In this document: positions 15,876 to 24,859 of the stretch, one piece after another
How the letters are laid out: each line of letters begins with the position of its first letter
Position numbering within the stretch: the stretch's first letter is position 1
Assembly (NCBI GenBank): GCA_902625535.1
Contig: CACOBT010000001.1
Span: forward strand, 62,001-126,000
Origin: an uncultured beta proteobacterium
GTDB taxonomy: Bacteria; Pseudomonadota; Gammaproteobacteria; Burkholderiales; Burkholderiaceae_A
DNA length: 64,000 nucleotides
Reading direction: 5' to 3'
The notes under the pieces: model-generated
Told to the model about the DNA's origin: nothing
Databases searched by the model: none
What the model saw: the letters and a program-made list of their open reading frames with translations, nothing else
Position numbers and translations under genes: made by a program

Positions 15876-17177
15876 TTATCTTGCAGAAGCTGAAATCTTC
15901 CAAACTTCACCCTCGTCTGTTGTAGCGAAGAGTGCGTTATCTGGACCCATTCTCAAACCACGGAATCTTTTTTCCATTCCAAGAGGCATGTGCACGACTG
16001 ACTTCATTGAAAGTCCGTCTGCTGCAATATCATACATGTCAATGCGAAGACCACCTGGTGTTCCACCAAAGGCAATTCCCATGATTCCTGCAGCTAAACG
16101 ACCTTCATAAATTCCCCAGTTTGAACCCTTAAGGAATGCAGCTGAACCAGTACCCTGAGAGTAACCGTTGTTGTTCCACGCTGGTGTCATAAGATCGTCA
16201 AAACGAGTATCACTCATTGGTGTGTATGCTGCACGCAGTGCAGGAATCATACCGTCCTTCTGGTTAGGCTCGTATCCACAATACTTATCTGGGCAAGCTA
16301 CTCTTCCGCCTCTTTTCTCAGCGGGATCCCAGCCACCGTTTCCACCGTTAACTAATGCGGTGATCTCGTCATTATGCCATGGACCATGCTCTGCAGTGAA
16401 AGCTCTACCATCGCTAGGACGAAAATCGATACCCTGAACGTTTCTGTGACCGTATGTGTAAATACGCTTGTCAGAACCCATTGGAGGGTTGTTTTCAGGG
16501 TGAGCATTACCGTCGGCGTCTACTCTTAATACGTTTCCACAAAGAATTGAGTTGTCTTGTGGGCAAATGCCTCTATGACGGTCACCTGTACCGACCCAAA
16601 GATATCCACCTGGACCTACGCGAATTCGACCACCGTTGTGCGCACCTGGACCACCGAATGGCTGGTCTGACTTAAATGGCTTGTACTGTATGTCCTTAAC
16701 AATATCTGTTCTCTTAGAAACGCTCTTGTTGTTCTTAGCAACTTTAAACTTCATAACAATGTTACCATCACACTTTTCGAAGTTCGTCTTGCAACCTGAA
16801 CCGTGATACTTGTTTGAAGTTGAGTATAAGAACAAAGTGCGATCCTTGGCAAAATCTCTGCTCAAAGCTACACCGAGCATTCCAGCCTGACCTTCACAGA
16901 AAAGATCTTTTCCGGAGCTCTTGTATCCCTTTGAACCCTTCATGCCATAAAGTGCAGAAACAGAACCGTCCTTGTGTCTGATGGAAAGACCTTTACACTT
17001 CTCGGTGAAGAACATATCACCACCGTTAGTGAAAGCCATATCCCACGGATTCTCAAGACCAGACATAACTTGCTCTGCCTTGATTGTAGGAACATTCATT
17101 CCTTGAGCAACAGCGTTAGCCGAAGCAAAAAGCATGGATGCCGCTACTGTGAAAATAGAGAAAATCTTTACTTTCAT
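15876..17177 (-). CDS. Secreted glucose/sorbosone-type (PQQ-dependent) sugar dehydrogenase
   Basis: A 433-residue protein with a clear signal peptide (first 25 residues, ending NAVAQG). The six-bladed propeller pattern of soluble aldose dehydrogenases is evident: GLENPWDMAFTNGG at the start, the catalytic His in GAHNGGRIRVGP, VGTGDRHRG, then GHRNVQGIDF and AEHGPWHNDE. Members oxidise aldoses in the periplasm using PQQ and calcium, passing electrons to the respiratory chain. Several extra cysteines (for example in SGCKTNFEKCDG and CPQDNSILCG) suggest disulfides. Codon use is more even and GC-richer than in the neighbours, as expected of a highly expressed gene. A GGAG ribosome site precedes the ATG. 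No PQQ synthesis genes are in the window. Confidence 0.85.
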   Translation of the reverse strand: MKVKIFSIFTVAASMLFASANAVAQGMNVPTIKAEQVMSGLENPWDMAFTNGGDMFFTEKCKGLSIRHKDGSVSALYGMKGSKGYKSSGKDLFCEGQAGMLGVALSRDFAKDRTLFLYSTSNKYHGSGCKTNFEKCDGNIVMKFKVAKNNKSVSKRTDIVKDIQYKPFKSDQPFGGPGAHNGGRIRVGPGGYLWVGTGDRHRGICPQDNSILCGNVLRVDADGNAHPENNPPMGSDKRIYTYGHRNVQGIDFRPSDGRAFTAEHGPWHNDEITALVNGGNGGWDPAEKRGGRVACPDKYCGYEPNQKDGMIPALRAAYTPMSDTRFDDLMTPAWNNNGYSQGTGSAAFLKGSNWGIYEGRLAAGIMGIAFGGTPGGLRIDMYDIAADGLSMKSVVHMPLGMEKRFRGLRMGPDNALFATTDEGEVWKISASAR

Positions 17178-18398
17178 TTACATCTCCATAGTTTTAGTTG
17201 AAAAAAAAACCAACGCTGTAATAGCATTGATTGCTAGAAGTATGATCACACAAGACGCAAAAGAATTCCAATTTATTTACCTAGGAATAACCCTTTGTTG
17301 CACCACAGCATTATTTCATTTTTATCCACGTAATCCCAGATACTTTCTAACCACAGAAAAAATTCTACCACCCCGACTCGGCAAAGACGGCTAGGGTTGG
17401 CCTTAAACCAGTACTTTCCTTCATTTTTATTTGTAATGCAAACCAATTTCCCCCCTTGATTATACATAAACCGATTTAAGCAAAAAACAACACAAAATTT
17501 GTGACTTAAAGGTGATCATCTACCTCATTAGAAACCGGCTCTTCAGGACCACTTTAGATTCTGCGAACAATCCAACGAAGGATGATCTCTTCAAAATACT
17601 TTATTTATGTTTTTGGAAACAAGTGTCCTGGAAAATTAAATGCCTGCGGAGGCAAACATGGCTAATTTTGCAAATTACAGAATTGTTGTTTAACTATGAT
17701 CTTTATAGCAATTGATGGATCACTGTAATTACAGAATAAAAAGCGTCACGAACAATTTATTTAACTAAGAATAAAATTAATTCTTGATAGTTAGCGACGC
17801 AATCTAGTAATCGAAATTTAGCGGGTTAGAAAACCTGATTAGTGTAACCAAAAGACCACACCTTATGGCGACATGCCTCGAAAATAATGTTGAGACTGAT
17901 GTCGAGATTATTAAAATGCATAAGGAAGCCAAATTGACCTGTTGTGTGAGAATTGGAGCAAAATTTAAAAAATATGTTACACGTTATCTTTGTAGTTGAC
18001 GCAGCTGTACGAATCAATAAAGTATGCGATGTCTTAGTTGAACACTATTTCAGCGGTTTTGTTTACTTAAATCACACGCAAAATAACACAGAGCGTGAAG
18101 TTTTGTTAATTGACAAGGTTGTCAAAATTCTTGATTTTCCCCTCAAAGCAGAACAGCGGTATGGACATATCTGTGATGGTTAAAATCCCAAAAACCCTGA
18201 CTTGTCAGGTGTTACTGGAGCAAAAAAGTAGACATACAAAAACATGATTAAAATCCGATCGGTAGTGAATTACCTAGAGGGTTGTACGGTCATCCTTTAG
18301 TAGTAAATTCACACGCTATTACATCATCACTAATAAAAGCTACCAAATTGTGGACTCTATTTATTATCATCTACTTATAAAAACTGAAAGGAAACCCC
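17178..18398. other. 1.2-kb gene-poor region
   Basis: No ORF here looks convincing. Small frames of 60-76 codons (17273-17467 minus, 17512-17715 plus, 17953-18183 plus with a TTG start) lack ribosome sites and recognisable composition. The first bases hold the promoter of the sugar dehydrogenase. Two inverted repeats stand out: a nested one at 17743-17800 and CCTGAC/GTCAGG at 18196-18209. The stretch may be decayed coding DNA or hold an unrecognised RNA. Confidence 0.5.
17743..17800. repeat. Nested inverted repeat, possible structured RNA or element end
   Basis: Outer arms GCGTC (17743-17747) and GACGC (17796-17800) enclose inner arms AACTAAGAAT (17763-17772) and ATTCT-TGA-TAGTT (17780-17792), the latter with a 3-base bulge. 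Seen directly in sequence; meaning unknown. Confidence 0.35.
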
Positions 18399-18731
18399 AT
18401 GGAAATAACACTTACAACTGGTCAGATTGCGAATTGTTGGAATGATTTTGAAAAAATCACAACTACTAATTTGAAAAAAAACTCAAGGGATTTCTACAAT
18501 ATACCTGTGAGTGTAGTCGTGAAGAGAAGAAGTAACAATCAGCCAGTTGATCATTTATCTATTGACAACATTGCCATGAGTAAAGATGGAAGAGAAATTT
18601 GGTTTGAGTGTTTTGTCAATGATGAGCAAATGATTGAAAAAGAGCCAAAAGTGAAAGAACATCTGGATACTTCCGAAGACAAATATATTAATCTTTCAAA
18701 AAAGCTCACTACGAAAATAGACAAGAGTTAA
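18399..18731 (+). CDS. Hypothetical 110-residue protein
   Basis: I do not recognise this protein. It is soluble, charged and has no signal peptide; the middle reads as a small alpha/beta domain (VSVVVKRRS, then IAMSKDGREIWFECFV) and the end is lysine-rich. The ATG follows AAAGGAAA by 6 bases, a good ribosome site, which makes it the most believable gene of the gene-poor region. A small membrane protein gene starts 18 bp after it and is probably in the same transcript. Confidence 0.55.
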   Translation: MEITLTTGQIANCWNDFEKITTTNLKKNSRDFYNIPVSVVVKRRSNNQPVDHLSIDNIAMSKDGREIWFECFVNDEQMIEKEPKVKEHLDTSEDKYINLSKKLTTKIDKS

Positions 18732-18749
18732 TTTCTAATAAGTAAAATC

Positions 18750-19055
18750 GTGTTTGAATCAAATGTCTCGACATTTTTTGGTGTTGTGTATTGGACCGTA
18801 CTGTTCTACATCCCTTTTTTTCTGGCAGAGAAATTTGCTGTAGAAAAGTTTTTTATGATTGTAGGTATATGGATAGGCTTGTTTATTCCGGGTCTTACAT
18901 GGATGCATCTAGATTGGAATTTATTTCTTTATTGGTTCCTTATCACATTTGGCATTATTTTCTTCTGTTACTCCATGATGGTTTACCCATCGTGTGCTTG
19001 CCGAATGTTACTCAGAGATGGTCACTACGAACCGAATAGCACAAAATATGACTAG
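18750..19055 (+). CDS. Hypothetical small membrane protein
   Basis: A 101-residue product with three hydrophobic stretches (about 5-22, 28-48 and 54-75), ending in a short polar tail with two closely spaced Cys (SCACRM). The frame has a GTG start at 18750 and no clear ribosome site. An overlapping frame (18791-19039) is open too, but its composition is less like a real protein. No family recognised. Close spacing to the preceding hypothetical gene suggests the two act together. Confidence 0.42.
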   Translation: MFESNVSTFFGVVYWTVLFYIPFFLAEKFAVEKFFMIVGIWIGLFIPGLTWMHLDWNLFLYWFLITFGIIFFCYSMMVYPSCACRMLLRDGHYEPNSTKYD

Positions 19056-19771
19056 TAGAAACCACTGATCGGCACTGAAATATCAGAAGACTTAAAGCAA
19101 AAAAATCAGAAATAGATTATTTGTTGTAGTTTTTAGGATACATAACGATAGGTGAGCTTTGCTTTTGGAAAAGCTCGTAATCTGAAATCGAGTAACTACT
19201 TTTTTTACGCGAGCCTATTTCGTCTTTCTATTCGACTACTTTTCGGGTAACCAAAAAATGAAATGAGCGCAGAGAGTTTAATGACCAGTTAGGAATAACC
19301 AATCTGCAAAGTGTCCTTTGCCGTTTATTTTGTTGGTAGCATCTCTGGAAAAAAGGGTTATCTGTCGTATCACTAGGAATTAGGAAGGAGAAATCCATAA
19401 TTCTGATTGAGAGCCCGTCGGTAAATAGTCGCTTGAAAAATCATATAGCAATTATTTACCAGATAACAGCAGGGTAAATTCAAGCAAGTGGCCCCGTAAA
19501 TAGCACTGACAAATTGGCGAATTGAAAAAACAAATTGATTATAAGAAGAGAAGTCAGATTGAGAAAAAAATCATGGAAAGCGCTAATGCCGTATATCAAG
19601 ATAGTCCTAAAAAAATACGTTACACTAATGTGATTGTAAAGACTAAACCGGGTAAAGCCTGTAACATAGTATGTTTTAGTTTGCGCGTAATTTTATTCAT
19701 GAAAAAAAAGTCAAAAAAAGCATCATAGTCAGACGGTTGATTGAGGAAAAAATAAATCAGAAGAGATAACC
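19056..19771. other. Gene-poor stretch
   Basis: Largely without believable genes; only the doubtful small frame at 19522-19728 lies in it. I see no tRNA, terminator or strong repeat. Confidence 0.45.
19522..19728 (+). CDS. Doubtful small lysine-rich ORF
   Basis: A 68-codon frame opening at TTG with no obvious ribosome site; the product is very lysine-rich with one short hydrophobic patch (CNIVCFSLRVILF). It could be chance. It is listed because the next small ORF on the same strand follows 43 bp later. Confidence 0.2.
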   Translation: MKKQIDYKKRSQIEKKIMESANAVYQDSPKKIRYTNVIVKTKPGKACNIVCFSLRVILFMKKKSKKAS

Positions 19772-19957
19772 ATGTTTCATTTCATCATCCCATTAATTAA
19801 AGGTCGTTTAATAGGACTTGCACTAAATAGGATTCTGCCTAGAATTTTTCCGGTGTTAGCCAGTATTATGAGAAACCAACAAGAAAAAAAACAAAATCCG
19901 AATTTCGCTGAGGACGAGAAAATTACAATTGATGTGGAAGTACGAGAAAAGAAATAG
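19772..19957 (+). CDS. Hypothetical 61-residue protein with hydrophobic N-terminus
   Basis: Opens with ATG 7 bases after AGAAGAG. The first 35 residues are hydrophobic with regularly placed Arg and Lys (an amphipathic or membrane-embedded helix pair), and the rest is charged and ends ITIDVEVREKK. No family recognised. Such small hydrophobic proteins can be membrane-complex subunits or toxins, but nothing here decides it. Confidence 0.38.
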   Translation: MFHFIIPLIKGRLIGLALNRILPRIFPVLASIMRNQQEKKQNPNFAEDEKITIDVEVREKK

Positions 19958-20333
19958 GCGGTAAATTATTTCCCAGGCACTTTATAAGGGGTTCCACCAA
20001 CCACTGTCCTCTAAAACGACATATCTCTCCACATATTCTGTGGGTAGAACGCAAAGTCGAATTTATGAGTGTCACCGTTTAGTTACTTTTTATCTAGTCT
20101 GGCCACTCAGCCAATTGTAACTTTGCGCTTAGAAGTTCCGCAGGCGGTTACAATGCTTGAAAAATTAGCAAAACGTTTTGATGGATTTTTTAGCAACTCA
20201 TTTTTTTTTATGGGGAATTTTTGAGGAAATTCAAAACTAATATTAAAAATGTATTTCAAAAACAAAGTGGTAAATCACGAACCAAACCACATGAGGCGTG
20301 TATCAGGGTTTTTACCATAATGTTCTTAGAAAT
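19958..20333. other. Non-coding stretch before the tRNA gene
   Basis: About 375 bp without a believable ORF, downstream of the tRNA in its transcription direction. No strong terminator hairpin is seen for the tRNA. Confidence 0.5.
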
Positions 20334-20410
<77 letters not shown>

Positions 20411-20781
20411 ATCCGGTAAGTGTAGCACAGTTATTTTTCACAAATCGCGTGACAGGCTGTCAAAAAAAATTCCATGATCGCTAATTTTACACGCGGACTA
20501 ATTATCTAAATTAATACAGATATCAAGCGTTCGCTTCAACATACGAACACTTTGATGTATTTGTTTATTAATACCTCTAATTTTTAGATGACTTCTATCG
20601 GGAAATTACTTTCTAAGGAAGATTAAGTTCCTTACGCAACCCCAATGTCTACGTTTCCACCCCCTCACATTAATGTGTTAGTTGAACTGTATTAAAAACA
20701 AAATCAACAGAGGGCTATCAAAAGTTTTAAATTTTAAATACTAAAAACGGTATTTATGGATTGTCTTTGGTGAATAAAATT
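20411..20781. other. Non-coding stretch between tRNA and NnrU gene
   Basis: Holds the tRNA promoter on the minus strand; a TTGACA lies in TTTTTTTGACAGCC and a TACACT sits just upstream of the tRNA, but their spacing is too long for a pair. Otherwise no gene is seen. Confidence 0.4.
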
Positions 20782-21372
20782 TTATTTCGTGAGTGTAACA
20801 CCTACACCTGCGAAGAATTCAAAACCCTCTCTGATAGTGTAAATCCACAGCATTAAGCTGAGAAACAGTGTCGAAGCAGTTGCCTTAACCGAATGATGTT
20901 GTCTCTTCCCCGGGGATTGGATGTCTCCAGCCATGCGTGTTGAAAACTTAGACATCATATTGGTCCAAAATGTAAGAAAAACGAACAGTATTGTCGATAA
21001 AATATCTCCGTCTAGAATTATATGAGCAAGCGCCCAGAACGTAACTCCTAAAATAACGGGATTTGCAATTTTTATTTTTACAATATTTTGAGACGTATAG
21101 GCGCTAACCACTAACCAGATCGAAATAAAATTAATAATTAATGCAAGGTAAAGTGTAACAATATTGGCTGACCACAAAGTCCATGACATAATCTTTGCTT
21201 CACCGTAACGGCCTAGCATAAAGAAAATGCCGACAAAGGTAAGAATTTCTATACCTTTTTTCCACACGAAAACTCCGGATGTCTTTACTACGCGACCCCT
21301 AAACCTAGGAAAAAAAATATTTGCCGAAGTTGCCATTGTAAAAATTAATAGACCGATTATTAGTGAAAACAT
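20782..21372 (-). CDS. NnrU-family membrane protein
   Basis: A 196-residue protein with five or six membrane helices. The central signature HIILDGDILSTILFVFLTFW, preceded by ANPVILGVTFWALA, is the NnrU pattern (also shared with isoprenylcysteine-methyltransferase-like NnrU relatives). In denitrifiers NnrU is linked to nitrite and nitric oxide metabolism, but many family members occur where no denitrification genes are near, as here. Function in this organism is therefore open. It stands as a single gene. Confidence 0.8.
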   Translation of the reverse strand: MFSLIIGLLIFTMATSANIFFPRFRGRVVKTSGVFVWKKGIEILTFVGIFFMLGRYGEAKIMSWTLWSANIVTLYLALIINFISIWLVVSAYTSQNIVKIKIANPVILGVTFWALAHIILDGDILSTILFVFLTFWTNMMSKFSTRMAGDIQSPGKRQHHSVKATASTLFLSLMLWIYTIREGFEFFAGVGVTLTK

Positions 21373-21463
21373 GGCGTAATACTGTATGGTTGAAAATTTT
21401 GGTTTATTGAAGCAAGTATGACAGAATAAAAGTGGTTATATAATTTTCTTCAATGAGCTAACT

Positions 21464-23185
21464 TTGTTACTAGGGTTTCTAAAAAAATATCAGTTTCAGT
21501 GGTTTTTGGCGATCGGTTTGTTATTAGCGGCGGCAGTTGTTACCCTCATAGTTCCTTATGCTTTTCGAGGATTGATTGATTCCGGCTTAGAAAGCTCAGA
21601 TGTTAATAAAAGATTTCTAATTTTGTTACTTTTAGCCACAATTTTGGGGATTTTAGTATCAGCAAGATTCTACATGATGTCGATGCTGGGCGAACGAATC
21701 GTAGCTGACCTGAGGAAAGATATTTTTCACAGAATCATTAACTACCCCCCTGAGTTTTTTGAGTCGTTGAAAGTTGGAGAGGTGCTATCAAGATTAACCA
21801 CAGATACAGTACTTATCCAAACCCTTACTGGAAGCAGCATATCGATCGCGTTGAGAAGTTTTATATTATTACTCGGTAGTTTGATAATGATGTTAATTAC
21901 AAGTTTTAAACTTGCTGCGATTATGCTTCTGTTAATGTCGATCACTCTCACCCCAGTTGTTTTTTTTGGTAAAAGAGTTAGAACAACATCTAAGGACAGC
22001 CAGGAAAAGATAGCCGATTTGAGTTCTCATGCAGGGGAAATTTTAAATGGAATTTTCACTGTGCAAGCTTTTGTAAGAGAAAAGTTTGAGGCGGAAAGAT
22101 TCGATAAAGTTACGGAGAGTGCTTTTTCGTCAGCGAAAAAACGTGTTTTATCGAGGGCATTTTTAACTGTACTGGCAGTAATATTCACATTCGGCGGTGT
22201 AGTTTTCGTTTTATGGTTAGGAACTCAAAGCGTTTCTCAGCAAGAAATGTCTTTTGGAGAATTTACACAATTTGTTCTGTATGCCGCATTTATGGCGGCA
22301 TCCTTTGCCGCACTCGCGGAAATTTGGGGAGATTTGCAACGTGCGTTAGGAGCCTCTGAAAGATTAGGTGAACTATTTGCTTTTGACAATCAGTTAGAAG
22401 AGCCAAGATCAAAAAAAGATCAATCTAACATTGTATCTCCAGTAGAAATTTTTGATCGGGTTAGTTTTCGTGATGTTAGTTTTTCTTACCCATCAAATTT
22501 AGATAAAAACGTTCTTAGTAACATTTCTTTTGAACTTCAGCCGGGAACCGTGACAGCATTAGTTGGACCTTCAGGTGCGGGAAAGTCTACGATATTCTCC
22601 TTGCTCCTTGGCTTTTATCAAGTGTCCAAAGGAAGTGTCCAAATACGAGACATAAGCATCAAAGAGTTGGGATACAAGCAAGTGAGGAACTCCGTAAGTT
22701 TAGTTTCACAGGATCCGGTAATTTTTTCTGCAAATGCTTTTGATAATATTCGTTATGGAAGGTTGACGGCGGCTGATCACGATGTAATTTTGGCCGCAAA
22801 GGCTGCGAATGCGCACGACTTTATTTCCGATTTGCCGGATGGTTACCAGTCTTTTTTAGGGGAAAAAGGGGTGCGGCTATCTGGCGGACAGAAACAAAGG
22901 ATTGCTATTGCGAGAGCTTTGCTCAAAAATTCCCCACTTTTGTTATTGGATGAGGCAACTTCTTCTCTAGATTCGAAATCTGAGTCCGAAGTGCAAAAAG
23001 GACTTGATAAGCTCTTGCCGGGAAGAACAAGTCTTATAATTGCTCATCGCCTCTCAACCGTCAGAAGGGCTGACTTAATTCTTGTCCTTGATAAAGGACA
23101 GATAATTGAGCGCGGAAATCATAATGAATTGATGCGAAACTCTGGGCTTTATGCTCACCTGGCGTCATTGCAGTTTGAGGTATAA
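21464..23185 (+). CDS. MsbA-like ABC exporter (permease fused to ATPase)
   Basis: A 573-residue half-transporter that works as a homodimer. Six helices fill residues 1-300; the C-terminal ATPase has Walker A GPSGAGKST (about 370), signature LSGGQKQR (about 478) and Walker B LLLLDEATSSLD. This arrangement exports lipids, drugs or peptides; similarity in layout is to MsbA/LmrA-type exporters, and substrate cannot be read from sequence. The frame opens at TTG (21464) with a weak ribosome site; the short frame from the upstream ATG stops at once. The ROK kinase gene starts 2 bp after the stop. Confidence 0.88.
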   Translation: MLLGFLKKYQFQWFLAIGLLLAAAVVTLIVPYAFRGLIDSGLESSDVNKRFLILLLLATILGILVSARFYMMSMLGERIVADLRKDIFHRIINYPPEFFESLKVGEVLSRLTTDTVLIQTLTGSSISIALRSFILLLGSLIMMLITSFKLAAIMLLLMSITLTPVVFFGKRVRTTSKDSQEKIADLSSHAGEILNGIFTVQAFVREKFEAERFDKVTESAFSSAKKRVLSRAFLTVLAVIFTFGGVVFVLWLGTQSVSQQEMSFGEFTQFVLYAAFMAASFAALAEIWGDLQRALGASERLGELFAFDNQLEEPRSKKDQSNIVSPVEIFDRVSFRDVSFSYPSNLDKNVLSNISFELQPGTVTALVGPSGAGKSTIFSLLLGFYQVSKGSVQIRDISIKELGYKQVRNSVSLVSQDPVIFSANAFDNIRYGRLTAADHDVILAAKAANAHDFISDLPDGYQSFLGEKGVRLSGGQKQRIAIARALLKNSPLLLLDEATSSLDSKSESEVQKGLDKLLPGRTSLIIAHRLSTVRRADLILVLDKGQIIERGNHNELMRNSGLYAHLASLQFEV

Positions 23186-23187
23186 AT

Positions 23188-24069
23188 TTGTACCGCGTAG
23201 GCGTTGATTTAGGGGGGACCAAAATTGAATGCGTAATTCTTGATGTTAATGAAAGAGTACTTGTCAGACAACGTATTCTAACTGAAGCGGACAAAGGCGT
23301 TAATCAAATTACTAGTAATATAAAAAATATTATTGGGAAGGTGACAGCTGGTATATCCGATAACTATTCTATAGGTATTGCCACTCCGGGTTCGCTTTCC
23401 AATAAAACAGGTTTGTTGCGAAATTCAAACACGCAGTGCTTGAATGGCCAACCGTTGAAACGTTTGCTACAAGACAAATTAAAGCAAGATATAACCATAG
23501 CGAATGATGCCAATTGTTTCGCCCTTGCGGAAGCCACTCATGGGGCTGGGAAAGACTTCAAAATAGTTGTCGGAGTAATTTTGGGAACGGGATGCGGAGC
23601 AGGTATTGTTTTTGATAAAAAAATTTTTAGGGGAGTCAATGATATTGCAGGTGAGTTCGGACATCACTCGGTTGCATTTGAAACTGGAAGGCTTTGTTGG
23701 TGCGGGCGGAGGGGGTGTGTGGAGACCTATGTTTCGGGCTCTGGTATTGAAGCAGAGTATTTTATTAGAACTGGTAAGCATGAGACTGCGAGGACAATTT
23801 TAAATTCCACGTGCGAGGTAGCTTCCAACTTAAAACAGAATTTCTATGAAATGCTGGGAGTAAGTATCGGAAACGTTTGCAACATACTCGATCCTGAAAT
23901 TATAGTTATTGGAGGAGGACTTTCTAATCACACTCCGTTATATCGTATAGTTCAAGAGAAAGTTGAACAAAACATTTTTTCAGATCATTGCAAAACACGA
24001 TTTGAAAAAAATAAATTGGGCGATTCAGCTGGAGTAATTGGCGCAGCGATGTTGCCCTATTGTTCATGA
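23188..24069 (+). CDS. ROK-family sugar kinase
   Basis: A 293-residue cytosolic kinase. The N-terminal phosphate loop is DLGGTKIE, the central GTGCGAGIVFD and the ROK zinc site (CWCGRRGCVE, with the preceding GHH histidine) are complete, and the catalytic Asp is in IANDANC. Members phosphorylate N-acetylglucosamine, N-acetylmannosamine, glucose or fructose. The single-domain length without a DNA-binding head argues for an enzyme rather than a repressor. Start is TTG at 23188, just after the exporter gene, so the two are one transcript. The last 6 bp overlap the convergent ABC-2 permease gene. Confidence 0.87.
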   Translation: MYRVGVDLGGTKIECVILDVNERVLVRQRILTEADKGVNQITSNIKNIIGKVTAGISDNYSIGIATPGSLSNKTGLLRNSNTQCLNGQPLKRLLQDKLKQDITIANDANCFALAEATHGAGKDFKIVVGVILGTGCGAGIVFDKKIFRGVNDIAGEFGHHSVAFETGRLCWCGRRGCVETYVSGSGIEAEYFIRTGKHETARTILNSTCEVASNLKQNFYEMLGVSIGNVCNILDPEIIVIGGGLSNHTPLYRIVQEKVEQNIFSDHCKTRFEKNKLGDSAGVIGAAMLPYCS

Positions 24070-24849
24070 CTTCAACCTCCACCTAATGGAGATCAATAAT
24101 ATTGACAAACCACAAATTAGAAGCGTAAACAAGGAACAGATGAATAAGCTTCTGTAGGGTGAGACATCAGAGACTAAGAAGAATCCATACCTAAATCCAT
24201 CTATCAAGTAAAAAAAAGGATTAAACCTGCTAACCGTTTGCCATAATGAAGGTAACGATTGGGTAGAATAAAAGACTCCTGCTAATAAAGTTAGGGGGTT
24301 AATAAGAAAGTTTTGAAATGCTGATACCTGGTCCCATTTTTCTGCATAAATGCCAGCTATAATCCCCAACCCACCCATTGACAAGCAGGCTAAAATGCTA
24401 AACGTAAAAACCCAGATAAACGAGGATATAGGGACATAGTTAAAAAAGGAACAGAACAGCCAAAGTGAGATTGCGCATGCAACGCCTCGCGCAACAGCCC
24501 CCCCAATATATCCTACGAACCACTGAATAGGCGTCATAGGGGACAACATGAGAAAAATTAGATTACCAGTAATCTTACTTTGAGTAAGACTAGAGCTACT
24601 ATTTGCAAATGCATTTTGTTGCAAAGTCATCATGATCAGACCGGGAATTAAAAAAGAGGAGTATTGTATTCCCGGGAGAGGTTCAATACGATTATTCAGT
24701 AAGTATGAGAAGATTATTAGGAAGAGCACAGACGAAATCACGGGCGCCAAGATTGTTTGCACCCAAACTTTCGCAAATCGAGAAATTTCTTTAGAAAGCA
24801 GAGCATTAATTGCAAGTAAACTATGAAAATTAAGCGTTTTTTTAATCAA
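24064..24849 (-). CDS. ABC-2 type permease (YadH-like) without adjacent ATPase
   Basis: A 261-residue inner-membrane protein with six helices and the ABC-2 signature near the C-terminal half (NPLTLLAGVFYSTQSLP, then FNPFFYLIDGFRYG). It resembles the permease half of the YadGH export system. Start is TTG at 24849 with GAGGA 7 bases upstream. The partner ATPase is not next to it on either side; pyrF lies immediately upstream (10 bp). The ATPase must be encoded elsewhere, or be shared. Confidence 0.82.
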   Translation of the reverse strand: MIKKTLNFHSLLAINALLSKEISRFAKVWVQTILAPVISSVLFLIIFSYLLNNRIEPLPGIQYSSFLIPGLIMMTLQQNAFANSSSSLTQSKITGNLIFLMLSPMTPIQWFVGYIGGAVARGVACAISLWLFCSFFNYVPISSFIWVFTFSILACLSMGGLGIIAGIYAEKWDQVSAFQNFLINPLTLLAGVFYSTQSLPSLWQTVSRFNPFFYLIDGFRYGFFLVSDVSPYRSLFICSLFTLLICGLSILLISIRWRLKS

Positions 24850-24859
24850 TTTTTTGTCC

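Noticed and set aside
17273..17467. Minus-strand frame of 64 codons
   Set aside because: No ribosome site and no family recognised; composition gives no support. Left in the description of the gene-poor region only.
20440..20470. TGACAG-GC-TGTCA hairpin beside a run of A
   Set aside because: The T run is on the wrong side for a terminator of the tRNA; it more likely forms part of the promoter region.
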